IMG/VR virus record: IMGVR_UViG_3300025117_000176
Coordinates: 1-32,852 of that record
From: a virus
DNA length: 32,852 nt
Direction: 5' to 3' (one strand)
Shown here: piece after piece, positions 22,389-28,495 of the stretch
Layout of the letters: every line of letters begins with the position of its first letter
Position numbering within the stretch: the first letter of the stretch is position 1
Program-made: the position numbers and the translations under genes
The notes under the pieces: generated by a model
What the model saw: the letters and a program-made list of their open reading frames with translations, nothing else
Database searches by the model: none
Told to the model about the DNA's origin: nothing

Positions 22389-22594
22389 TTTGTGCCTTCC
22401 TCCCACGCATCCTGTGCCTCTAAAAACTCCGCGCCCGCTTCATCGAACACAAGGCAGGCATCTTTCACCGCCTGTGTAAGCGCCTTGCATTGCTCGATGA
22501 AGCGCCTATCGTGCGCGCGGACTTCTTCGGGTACTAACCATTTAGCGCCATTCTTGACAAGTTGCTCAATGACTGCTTGCGGATTATCCATCAT
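22385..22594 (-). CDS. 69-residue helical protein
   Basis: ATG at 22594 overlaps the previous stop (ATGA), GAGG upstream. MMDNPQAVIEQLVKNGAKWLVPEEVRAHDRRFIEQCKALTQAVKDACLVFDEAGAEFLEAQDAWEEG is a helical, acidic protein with no motif. Coupled with both neighbours. Confidence 0.6.
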   Translation of the reverse strand: MMDNPQAVIEQLVKNGAKWLVPEEVRAHDRRFIEQCKALTQAVKDACLVFDEAGAEFLEAQDAWEEGTK

Positions 22595-22788
22595 GCCATC
22601 CTCGTATCCGTATCTTCAATTCGTCTGACGGATTCAGCAATTCCTTTGGCACAGTCTGCGCAAATGTAAACACATCCCCGGTGCGGAAGCTCACAAACAG
22701 CAACGCGCTTTATGACACGGCACATGTCACACGCGCCAAACTTCACGACCATACATGTCTCACTTACAAATACATCGTTCTTTCTCAT
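22591..22788 (-). CDS. Small zinc-ribbon protein
   Basis: 65 residues from ATG at 22788, GGAGGGG upstream. CDMC (20-23) and CADC, with the stretch CELPHRGCVYICADC, form a likely single zinc site. Helical C-terminus (AKGIAESVRRIEDTD). Function is unknown. Confidence 0.65.
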   Translation of the reverse strand: MRKNDVFVSETCMVVKFGACDMCRVIKRVAVCELPHRGCVYICADCAKGIAESVRRIEDTDTRMA

Positions 22789-22791
22789 TCT

Positions 22792-23553
22792 CTACCCCTC
22801 CCTACTCACAATCGGCAGGTAAACATGGTACTCTTCGGGCGGCGGCGTCGCGTCACCCATGAACCATTCCCACATTTCGCCCGCGCTGCCGTAAAAGAAG
22901 TTTTCGTCACAGCCCAATTCGGGCACGCCGGGGATAGTGCCCGTCACGCCGTACTGGTGCGCTTCAATGTGTGCGCCTGTCGGGGCCAATGGGGTAAGCG
23001 TGCCGTAATGGGCCGTCCAAAAGCCGTAGTTGCCAATCCAGGTAGGCACGGGCCGCAAGAATGCCCAATAATATTTCGAGCTGTAAATGACAGGCGTCTT
23101 ACCCGTCAGGCGTTGGATTTCGTTCAGGCAAGCCAGCACCTTTGCGCTGTCATGATTATGGCTTATCTCTACATCCAACACGTATAAATTGCACCCGCCC
23201 CCAACCGTGTTGACAAAGTGGGCCGCCTGGGCTACAGGGTCAACGTTATCCCTGTAGAAGTGATAAGCGCCCCACCCCCGCCCCCGTGCGATGCTCCCTG
23301 CCTTGTTTGCGGCGAATTGGCTGTCAACAAACCAGTCGCTCTCGCTGGCCTTGAAAATGGACGCCATAAAATAGCGCGCCGCCGTGCTCCAATCAATCTC
23401 GCCGCTCCAATGAGAGAAGTCAGGGAAGTATGTTTTTACCGTGCTATCGGTGAGAAGAATCAGATCCGCCCGCACGCGGCGGGTGGCAATGGCGGGCCGC
23501 TGTGGCAGGGGCCTGCCGTCAGCGTCAAGGCTGGCGCGGGGGGAGAGTGTCAC
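22792..23553 (-). CDS. GH25 lysozyme (endolysin)
   Basis: 253 residues; GTG at 23553 with GAGGTG 5 bases upstream, overlapping the previous stop by one base. Residues ~40-230 match glycoside hydrolase family 25 muramidases: D45 in FPDFSHW, the ASIFKASES strand, GAYHFYR (96-101), the catalytic pair D127-x-E129 in LYVLDVEIS, and CDENFF near the end. It would cleave the N-acetylmuramic acid to N-acetylglucosamine bond of peptidoglycan. A ~35-residue N-terminal extension has no signal peptide. The C-terminal tail (PPPEEYHVYLPIVSREG) looks like the VYLPxV endings of exported Chloroflexota proteins. The neighbouring holin-like gene supports a lysis role. Confidence 0.88.
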   Translation of the reverse strand: MTLSPRASLDADGRPLPQRPAIATRRVRADLILLTDSTVKTYFPDFSHWSGEIDWSTAARYFMASIFKASESDWFVDSQFAANKAGSIARGRGWGAYHFYRDNVDPVAQAAHFVNTVGGGCNLYVLDVEISHNHDSAKVLACLNEIQRLTGKTPVIYSSKYYWAFLRPVPTWIGNYGFWTAHYGTLTPLAPTGAHIEAHQYGVTGTIPGVPELGCDENFFYGSAGEMWEWFMGDATPPPEEYHVYLPIVSREG

Positions 23554-23903
23554 TATTGCACCTCGTAAATATCAAACGGCCCGTCAGTCTGTTCGGCCTG
23601 GATAACAATATACTTTTCGTTATTCATTCCGCCCGACGCGGCAGTAGTCACAACGCCAGCAGATGAGACAATCTTGTCTTCGTGAAACCACGGGTTAACT
23701 GGCTCTTCCCAATCATCCCATGCCCCGGCAGTTTTCAAAAACTCTTTCATAAATTCGTCACTTTCCTCGGGCGTCATGGGGATGATATGCGCTCCCGCAT
23801 TCCACGATTCGCGCATACGCAAGCGCCCATCAAGGCTGCAGCGTTTAGACTTTGGCATTATCCCGTCTATCTCTATAGTTGTGGGCGTCACTGATTTTTC
23901 CAT
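23553..23903 (-). CDS. 116-residue hypothetical protein before the endolysin
   Basis: Start set at ATG 23903 (MEKSVTPTTIEIDGIMPKSKRCSLDGRLRMRESWNAGAHIIPMTPEESDEF) with GGAGAGG ~7 bases upstream. It has an acidic helical middle (DEFMKEFLKTAGAWDDWEEP) and a C-terminal beta strand pair (KYIVIQAEQTDGPFDIYEVQ). No family was recognised. Confidence 0.65.
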   Translation of the reverse strand: MEKSVTPTTIEIDGIMPKSKRCSLDGRLRMRESWNAGAHIIPMTPEESDEFMKEFLKTAGAWDDWEEPVNPWFHEDKIVSSAGVVTTAASGGMNNEKYIVIQAEQTDGPFDIYEVQ

Positions 23904-24105
23904 ACCGTTCCTCTCCTCGCTGAACGATCCGATATGTGTATGTTGATGTTTCGCACCCCGTTGCATCCGATGCGAAGGCCAGCGTTTTTATCCACCACGA
24001 CCCGCAATTGTCGCAATGATAGCGCGCGTCATTCCCGCTAGTGTATAACATTCCCCTCCCACAGTTTGGACACCGAATAGAGGCATCGGTTGCGGAATAC
24101 ATCAT
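23845..24105 (-). CDS. Zinc-ribbon protein within the lysis cassette
   Basis: 86 residues; ATG at 24105 overlaps the holin-like stop (ATGA). Two Cys pairs in CPNCGRGMLYTSGNDARYHCDNCG form one ribbon. It overlaps the next gene by about 59 bases, an unusually long overlap that suggests compression. Function is unknown. Confidence 0.6.
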   Translation of the reverse strand: MMYSATDASIRCPNCGRGMLYTSGNDARYHCDNCGSWWIKTLAFASDATGCETSTYTYRIVQRGEERYGKISDAHNYRDRRDNAKV

Positions 24106-24380
24106 TCCACCGGCGTATCAATATCTTCAACGTCCAACTCCACCGCGGGCGTATCAAACACCACCTCTACCGCCGCGCCCTTCTGGGCAGCATCTTCGTA
24201 TGCAGTCGTGCCCGCATAGGTGAACGCAGCCAGGAAATAGATCACCGCTTGCCACTCCGGGGGGATGTCCAGCCCCGACACGGCAAGGGCAGAGAAGAAC
24301 AGCGCCCAAAAGCGCGTTGAGCGGAACAGGCGAGTAACCCACGAAAAGTTATCTTGCATAAATTCCTTGAAATTATCCAT
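24102..24380 (-). CDS. Putative holin / small inner-membrane lysis protein
   Basis: 92 residues from ATG at 24380 (MDNFKEFMQDNFSWVTRLFRS), GGAG ~9 bases upstream. Two hydrophobic stretches: FWALFFSALAVSGLDI (~24-39) and WQAVIYFLAAFTYAGTTAY (~44-62), then an acidic C-terminal tail. Two spans with a short turn and a location two genes before the endolysin suggest a holin that makes the membrane pore. This is inferred from context; no diagnostic motif is seen. It is the first gene after the terminator/promoter at 24428-24468. Confidence 0.6.
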   Translation of the reverse strand: MDNFKEFMQDNFSWVTRLFRSTRFWALFFSALAVSGLDIPPEWQAVIYFLAAFTYAGTTAYEDAAQKGAAVEVVFDTPAVELDVEDIDTPVE

Positions 24381-24427
24381 TTGTATCAATCTCCATTGAC
24401 AGAAATATTGTTTTGTGCTACCCATCT

Positions 24428-24456
24428 ATTATAACAAAAAACGGGCCGTTGCACAA
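24428..24456 (-). promoter_or_regulatory. Promoter for the lysis/packaging genes, embedded in a terminator
   Basis: Minus strand: a perfect -10 TATAAT at 24433-24428, a 17-base spacer, and TTGTGC at 24456-24451 as a weak -35. The -35 lies in the loop of the terminator hairpin and the -10 directly follows its T-run. Transcription would start near 24421 and enter the holin-like gene. Confidence 0.6.
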
Positions 24457-24468
24457 CTGCGGCCCGTT
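24435..24468 (-). terminator. Rho-independent terminator
   Basis: On the minus strand, ACGGGCCG (24467-24460) pairs with CGGCCCGT (24448-24441) across an 11-base loop, followed by a run of six T. It ends the gene group that stops at 24493. Confidence 0.85.
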
Positions 24469-24492
24469 CTCGAATAATCTCGTATGCGATTT

Positions 24493-24699
24493 CTATCGAA
24501 TGGTGAATTTCTTGACCTCGGTCTCCCCGATGACACTCTTCCCGTCACCATCGATATCGACCCGCATGATGTGGATTGTCCAGCCTGACCCAAATTCGTG
24601 CCGGGCCTGCGCTGCCAGATCATTGATAGATGACGCGTGCCCGACATCCGTTGATGCGCCCTGCTCGTTTCCCGCCCATGCGTAGTAGTGGTTTTTCAT
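24493..24699 (-). CDS. 68-residue hypothetical protein
   Basis: Start set at ATG 24699 (MKNHYYAWAGNEQGASTDVGHASSINDLAAQARHEFGSGWTIHIMRVDIDGDGKSVIGETEVKKFTIR), with AAAGGAG 9 bases upstream; the upstream extension includes the poly-A stretch and is not protein-like. One helix and a beta hairpin are visible; the stretch EFGSGWTIHIMRV is compact. Last gene before the terminator. No family was recognised. Confidence 0.65.
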   Translation of the reverse strand: MKNHYYAWAGNEQGASTDVGHASSINDLAAQARHEFGSGWTIHIMRVDIDGDGKSVIGETEVKKFTIR

Positions 24700-24730
24700 C
24701 TCTCTCATCTCCTTTTTTTTGGTCGTGTTT

Positions 24731-25210
24731 TTATGCACTGCAATCGCCGTAGCAATGTGAGTGACACTTGCGGCAGTAACCATTCTCGCCGTGCCGGGGT
24801 TCGGTTTCGACGTAGGCATTGGCTTCGGCCCGCACTGTCACCGCCTCAATCTCTGTCTGCTCTTCCGTTTTCCCAATCTCAGCATCAAGTTCGCCAATCA
24901 TCGCCATTGCAAGATCGTACAACTTCTTCCCGACATAAGCATCACCAACGCGAGCATGTGCACCGTCCGGATATTTGCCGCTGTATTTATCTTGCAGTGC
25001 GAAAAACGCGAACCCACCGGGCTTGCCTGAAACCTTGATTGTCTTGCCGCTGTTCTTCAGGGTGATTTTGACATCGTAGTTCTCGTAAACTTCGCGCCCT
25101 GTCTTGATGTTATATCCATCGGAGTAGCTAACTTTGTCGCTGACTTCGCGGGTTAACTTGATTTCGATGATTGAGTTTTCGGTTTGCTGCGTCCTGGTTG
25201 CTGTAGTCAT
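24731..25210 (-). CDS. 159-residue accessory protein under a 21-bp-element promoter
   Basis: Start at ATG 25210 (MTTATRTQQTENSIIEIKLTREVSDK), TCAGGAGAT upstream. A beta-rich half (NYDVKITLKNSGKTIKVSGKPGGFAFFALQDKY) is followed by a helix (KKLYDLAMAMIGELDAEIGKTEEQTEIEAVTVRAE) and a C-terminal Cys/His tail (GYCRKCHSHCYGDCSA) that could hold a metal. The promoter layout equals that of the plus-strand gene at 14313. Function is unknown. Confidence 0.7.
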   Translation of the reverse strand: MTTATRTQQTENSIIEIKLTREVSDKVSYSDGYNIKTGREVYENYDVKITLKNSGKTIKVSGKPGGFAFFALQDKYSGKYPDGAHARVGDAYVGKKLYDLAMAMIGELDAEIGKTEEQTEIEAVTVRAEANAYVETEPRHGENGYCRKCHSHCYGDCSA

Positions 25211-25230
25211 GTTCGTTATCTCCTGACTTA

Positions 25231-25274
25231 ATAATACCACTTATCCCCGCTGTTAACATTGCAATATCATATCA
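25231..25274 (-). promoter_or_regulatory. Promoter with 21-bp element (copy C)
   Basis: The element (25274-25254) differs from the other copies at two adjacent positions. TGTTAA at 25258-25253, 16 bases, then -10 TATTAT at 25236-25231; the start codon is 20 bases on. Layout equals 14248-14291. Confidence 0.55.
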
Positions 25275-25303
25275 AATCAGGCCCGTTCGATTCCTTTCAC
25301 TGC

Positions 25304-25364
25304 GAATGAAAAGTATTCGGCTCAATCATTCGGCGGGAGCGAAAAGTGTTCGGCGGCTCAATCA
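25304..25364. repeat. Two imperfect direct repeats in the intergenic region (candidate operators)
   Basis: 25304-25328 (GAATGAAAAGTATTCGG then CTCAATCA) and 25337-25364 (GAGCGAAAAGTGTTCGG, CGG, CTCAATCA) repeat at a 33-base offset. Each contains a short inverted repeat, CGAAT..ATTCG and CGAA..TTCG, around GAAAAGT. They lie upstream of the promoter at 25274-25231 and just after the stop of the gene at 25378, so a regulator-binding role is plausible. The rest of the 167-base gap shows nothing else. Confidence 0.6.
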
Positions 25365-25377
25365 GCCTATCAACCAT

Positions 25378-25665
25378 TTACGGCCTCGGAGCGCCACATC
25401 CGTAATTTTCGTGCTGCCCGCAAAAAAGCATAGCGGCGGTGTTCACTTGACGGCAGTATGCGCAGCGCCATTCGTTGCTTGGGTAGTTCAACATTGCCCC
25501 GCTGAATGTCCAGCCGTCAGTCGCATCCCATCCGGGCGCAGCAAGATTCTGATAACTTTCCGCCAGGCTCGCCGCGCCTTTCGGTTGGTATGCAGCAATA
25601 CAATTTCCGATATCAATCATTTCGCCGCCTAACCACCAGGGGGCCTTGCGCGCATCGTTATTCAT
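25378..25665 (-). CDS. 95-residue protein with C-terminal zinc-knuckle-like motif
   Basis: Start at ATG 25665 (MNNDARKAPWWLGGEMIDIGNCIAAY), overlapping the previous stop (ATGA), GGAGG 7 bases upstream. The C-terminus has CAYCRQVNTAAMLFCGQHENYGCG, a RanBP2-type-like Cys arrangement (WRCAYCRQVNTAAMLFCGQC-like). Function is unknown. Confidence 0.65.
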   Translation of the reverse strand: MNNDARKAPWWLGGEMIDIGNCIAAYQPKGAASLAESYQNLAAPGWDATDGWTFSGAMLNYPSNEWRCAYCRQVNTAAMLFCGQHENYGCGAPRP

Positions 25666-25829
25666 CCCGCCGCCTCCAGCTCCCCTTCGCTTACCAGACT
25701 TGACTCGCTCCCCCAACGCACCCGGTAGGATATTTCGTCGCCTGCGATTACGATGTGCGTAACCGTGCCGAGCCATCCGTGCCCACGAAGATAGACGCGT
25801 TGGCCCACCTTGAAAAGTGGGGCGTTCAT
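25662..25829 (-). CDS. 55-residue SH3/KOW-like protein
   Basis: ATG at 25829 to TGA at 25662, overlapping both neighbours by ATGA. MNAPLFKVGQRVYLRGHGWLGTVTHIVIAG then EISYRVRWGSESSLVSEGELEA has the strand pattern of small SH3-like barrels (FKVGQRVYL..G..GTV..I....ISYRV.W). Small proteins of this kind are common in phages and may bind nucleic acid or protein. The function is not known. Confidence 0.7.
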   Translation of the reverse strand: MNAPLFKVGQRVYLRGHGWLGTVTHIVIAGDEISYRVRWGSESSLVSEGELEAAG

Positions 25830-26179
25830 TCTGCAAACTCTCCCGTCAGAGTTATGACAATCTCAAATTCAAGGAACGGCTTATCTGGATCATCAATCAT
25901 CCGTTCGGTGACAGTCACCGTCAGCGGATCATCATTGAACAGGGGGAATAAGTCTATCGCCGTGCGTTGCCTCGCGTCAGTTTTTTCGAAGTCAATATAT
26001 TCGTCACTTTGCGCAGCAAGCCGCCGGCTAAGCATTCGCTGAACGACAAACTTCTTTGTAATCATGGCTCCGGGGCGAACAATGTTACCGCACGACGCGC
26101 ACGGTAGCCCAGGAATACCGGCCTGAAAGCCGCAGCGGGGGCATGTGCAAAGCGGGCTTTTGCCAATGTCACTATTCAT
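25826..26179 (-). CDS. 117-residue zinc-ribbon protein
   Basis: Start at ATG 26179 (MNSDIGKSPLCTCPRCGFQAGIPGLPCASCGNIVRPG), GAGG upstream; an upstream ATG is possible. The N-terminal CxC..C..CxxC forms one ribbon. The remainder is alpha/beta with acidic strands (LTVTVTERMIDDPDKPFLEFEIVITLTG). It overlaps the previous gene by 8 bases. Confidence 0.65.
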   Translation of the reverse strand: MNSDIGKSPLCTCPRCGFQAGIPGLPCASCGNIVRPGAMITKKFVVQRMLSRRLAAQSDEYIDFEKTDARQRTAIDLFPLFNDDPLTVTVTERMIDDPDKPFLEFEIVITLTGEFAE

Positions 26180-26399
26180 ATTTCGCCTCAATCTCTTCGC
26201 ACAGGATCAACTCGCCGCCATTGGCTGCAATCGCCTCCCGCATTGCCGAAGGGAATGCACACAGCGCGGCTTGGTTCGGGAAGGTGACGCGGTAAACGTC
26301 ACTCTCGCGGCGGCGGATGGTGAGAGCGCCCTTGTCGCCAGCTATGAACGGCTCGCTCCAGGCGATAATGGCGAATACGGCGGTAATGGTATCTGTCAT
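26172..26399 (-). CDS. 75-residue protein, paralogous to 12893-13105
   Basis: ATG at 26399 overlaps the previous stop (ATGA), GAGGTG upstream. Its second half (VYRVTFPNQAALCAFPSAMREAIAANGGELILCEEIEAKYE) aligns with that of the 70-residue protein at 12893-13105: a YRhTF strand, an acidic or polar helix and a GGELhhC ending. The two copies are 13 kb apart. Function is unknown. Confidence 0.65.
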   Translation of the reverse strand: MTDTITAVFAIIAWSEPFIAGDKGALTIRRRESDVYRVTFPNQAALCAFPSAMREAIAANGGELILCEEIEAKYE

Positions 26400-26656
26400 T
26401 TCGTCACCTCATTCCCTTCAGCGTCGCACAGCTTCCCGTCAACAATACAGAACAGCGTCGGGCCTGCCGCCATTGCATCCCATCGTTGGCCCAAATCGCA
26501 GTTTGCCATAAACTCCATGCGCGCCCGGCTGAGCCATTCGATGTCCATGCCCATATCAAGCGCGGCGGCAATGTCGCTTGTCTTGTTGGTGATGGTCTTG
26601 CGGTTGATAAACGCGCCGACGATCTCATTGAGTTTGGTTGTGGGGGTGTCGGTCAT
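26396..26656 (-). CDS. 86-residue hypothetical protein
   Basis: ATG at 26656, AGGAGG upstream. MTDTPTTKLNEIVGAFINRKTITNKTSDIAAALDMGMDIEWLSRARMEFMANCDLGQRWDAMAAGP is mostly helical, then a beta hairpin (TLFCIVDGKLCDAEGN). No family was recognised. Confidence 0.65.
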   Translation of the reverse strand: MTDTPTTKLNEIVGAFINRKTITNKTSDIAAALDMGMDIEWLSRARMEFMANCDLGQRWDAMAAGPTLFCIVDGKLCDAEGNEVTK

Positions 26657-26901
26657 TCTGTGGCCTCCTGCGATTTCTCGTCAGACAAAAAAATAAACAC
26701 GGAATACGATGGGTTCTCGTCCTTGATATCGAAAATCCATTCGACGCTTTCCACCATTCCAAAAGCAACCTGATTGTCGCTATCGCCATCCCAAAGCGTG
26801 ACCTTCTCTCCGACTCGCGGAAGATTTATATCGGTATTTCCCTGGTTGAATACACAATCAACCCCGTTTGCATCCCGAATGATTACCTGAAACTCGCTCA
26901 T
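26653..26901 (-). CDS. 82-residue beta-rich protein
   Basis: ATG at 26901, GAGGTG upstream, overlapping the stop of the membrane protein gene (ATGA). MSEFQVIIRDANGVDCVFNQGNTDINLPRVGEKVTLWDGDSDNQVAFGMVESVEWIFDIKDENPSYSVFIFL is a small beta barrel-like fold, with LPRVGEKVTLW and FGMVESVEWIF resembling an SH3-type core. Function is unknown. Confidence 0.65.
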   Translation of the reverse strand: MSEFQVIIRDANGVDCVFNQGNTDINLPRVGEKVTLWDGDSDNQVAFGMVESVEWIFDIKDENPSYSVFIFLSDEKSQEATE

Positions 26902-27575
26902 TCCGTCACCTCAATTCCACCGTGCCCATTCCTTCTTGCCGCGACAACCCACCCTCTCGCCGTGCGCTCTTTGACGGCGTATTGCTTCGCAACCTGCTTG
27001 GGCGTCATATCGCGGATAAGTTGCCTGTCCTCTGCCGGTAATTTGCGCCAGTCTGGTTTTTCTGCCGGTGACTTCGTGGCAACAATGGCAGCGGGCGCTT
27101 GCTGTTTGGCAAGTATGCCATCCTGCTTGCGTTGCGCCCGTGCAACTTTTCCATCTGCCTTATCTTGTGCAACACCTGCCACCCTTGCGGCGTGGTCTTG
27201 CCGCATTGCCAGGATGACGAACGCGGCAAGGCTGAGCAGAGGGAAGATAGCCGGGGCGTAGCGGGCGAGCGGCGGCACAATGTCCAACGCCACGGTCAGA
27301 ATAATTGCCGTGGCAACGTAGGCCAGCAGCAGCCCCAGGGCGGCGACGAATGGCGCGGCTGGGTCGTCTTTGCGCTTCGTGGCGTTGAAGGAATAAAACT
27401 CCAGCGCCAGGACGCTTGCGCTCAGGCCAAGCAGTTCAATGGTGACGGCGGCGACAAGGGCAACGTACCAGGGCCATGCCAGGTGGCGCATGGTGGCAAC
27501 TGCCACAATCCAGGCGGTTGGAGCTGGTGCGCACCAGGGCGCAAGATTGGCGAGAAAGTTTGTCAGGCGGGTCAT
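26898..27575 (-). CDS. Membrane protein with C-terminal helix-turn-helix
   Basis: 225 residues from ATG at 27575 (MTRLTNFLANLAPW), AGAGG 7 bases upstream; the ATG at 27581 overlapping the preceding stop is equally possible. Three or four hydrophobic helices lie in the first half (YVALVAAVTIELLGLSASVLAL, FVAALGLLLAYVATAIILTVALDIV, YAPAIFPLLSLAAFVILAM), followed by a charged linker and DRQLIRDMTPKQVAKQYAVKERTARGWVVAARRNG, a typical helix-turn-helix. This is a membrane-anchored DNA-binding arrangement similar to some DUF2637-type proteins. A membrane-coupled regulator or a link of phage DNA to the membrane are possible roles. Confidence 0.7.
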   Translation of the reverse strand: MTRLTNFLANLAPWCAPAPTAWIVAVATMRHLAWPWYVALVAAVTIELLGLSASVLALEFYSFNATKRKDDPAAPFVAALGLLLAYVATAIILTVALDIVPPLARYAPAIFPLLSLAAFVILAMRQDHAARVAGVAQDKADGKVARAQRKQDGILAKQQAPAAIVATKSPAEKPDWRKLPAEDRQLIRDMTPKQVAKQYAVKERTARGWVVAARRNGHGGIEVTE

Positions 27576-27577
27576 TA

Positions 27578-27901
27578 TCATTCCTCTGCTCTCTTCTCTA
27601 TAATCTCATTTATCACCTTCCCGCAATATGGACAATACCGCATGCCGTTCTGAGATGGAGTTGCGTCAATGACAATGAAACTATCTCCACAGCCAGTATC
27701 CCATGTATCGTTGCGCCAATCATATTCCCATTTGCAACTGCCGCCCTTTTCGTAGGGCACCAATCTTAGCGCCTCTTTTAGGGCATTAAGTGCGCACTGC
27801 AACCGCTCACACTTGGCGCGCTCCTCAAAGAGTTCGTCAACTCGCTTTGTGGTTATCTCTACTTGCCTTTCAAACATTCTTTTGTAATCGGTATCGCTCA
27901 C
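27578..27901 (-). CDS. 107-residue coiled-coil protein with one zinc knuckle
   Basis: GTG at 27901 overlaps the previous stop (GTGA), with GGAG 8 bases upstream. MSDTDYKRMFERQVEITTKRVDELFEERAKCERLQCALNALKEALRLVPYEKGG is a helical start, and the C-terminal YCPYCGKVINEIIEKRAEE is a rubredoxin-like knuckle ending common in tiny phage proteins. Function is unknown. Confidence 0.65.
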   Translation of the reverse strand: MSDTDYKRMFERQVEITTKRVDELFEERAKCERLQCALNALKEALRLVPYEKGGSCKWEYDWRNDTWDTGCGDSFIVIDATPSQNGMRYCPYCGKVINEIIEKRAEE

Positions 27902-28089
27902 TTCCCACACTCCATTCCCTCGCGCTCAAACATAATCCCCACAAGCCGGGCAAGGCTGGATTTGGTGGGGCGGTAGAAATATCTCTCACTGTAACCCGGA
28001 TGCCAGTGGTGGATAAACTTCACCACTAGGCCATTGTCATATTCTGCCATCATGATATAGACGTGGTAGATACTTTTGCGGCGCTTCAT
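27898..28089 (-). CDS. 63-residue hypothetical protein
   Basis: ATG at 28089 overlaps the previous stop (ATGA). Basic, His/Tyr-rich (MKRRKSIYHVYIMMAEYDNGLVVKFIHHWHPGYSERYFYRPTKSSLARLVGIMFEREGMECGK). It ends MECGK, like two neighbouring genes, because the terminal codons double as the ribosome binding site of the next gene. Confidence 0.65.
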   Translation of the reverse strand: MKRRKSIYHVYIMMAEYDNGLVVKFIHHWHPGYSERYFYRPTKSSLARLVGIMFEREGMECGK

Positions 28090-28280
28090 CTTCCACGCTC
28101 CCGCTCAATCTCCCGTTCAATCCGTACCAGGATTTGCGCACACACGGCAATCATGAGTTTACCGTTCGGAGATTCGGGGTCGAATGCGCGAGTTTCTTTC
28201 CTGGTTTCATACCCGAAACTTGGCGCAAGACGCTCGTATGTATCATGGAATATTACAGCCAATCCAAGAGGGGTAATCAC
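28086..28280 (-). CDS. 64-residue hypothetical protein
   Basis: GTG at 28280 overlaps the previous stop (GTGA), with GAGGGG upstream. MITPLGLAVIFHDTYERLAPSFGYETRKETRAFDPESPNGKLMIAVCAQILVRIEREIERERGR resembles a small family often seen in phage genomes (YERLAPSFGYETR.ETR.FDP.SPNG). Function is unknown. Confidence 0.7.
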   Translation of the reverse strand: MITPLGLAVIFHDTYERLAPSFGYETRKETRAFDPESPNGKLMIAVCAQILVRIEREIERERGR

Positions 28281-28495
28281 TTTCCACACCCCTCATCTTC
28301 AATGATTGGCAGATGAAATGTCGGGTGTGCGCAGTCGTTACAAAGCACCTCGCCCAATACCTCATTCCACCCGTAATATGCGGGCCGCCATATACCGGCC
28401 TTGCCGCAAATATGGCAAATTATTTTCGGCTCGTACAGTTTTCCGCCAACAATTATAGGTGTTGGGCGGGGAATGAGAGTTGATCCGCGCATCAC
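28277..28495 (-). CDS. 72-residue zinc-ribbon protein
   Basis: GTG at 28495 overlaps the previous stop (GTGA), GGAG 8 bases upstream; ATG at 28492 is the next codon. Two pairs, CHICGKAGIWRPAYYGWNEVLGEVLCNDC, form one ribbon. It ends EGCGK. Function is unknown. Confidence 0.65.
   Translation of the reverse strand: MMRGSTLIPRPTPIIVGGKLYEPKIICHICGKAGIWRPAYYGWNEVLGEVLCNDCAHPTFHLPIIEDEGCGK

Noticed and set aside
24700-24730. Poly-T/A stretch at 24711-24720 considered as a terminator
   Set aside because: No stem precedes the run on either strand; it lies in the spacer next to a ribosome binding site.
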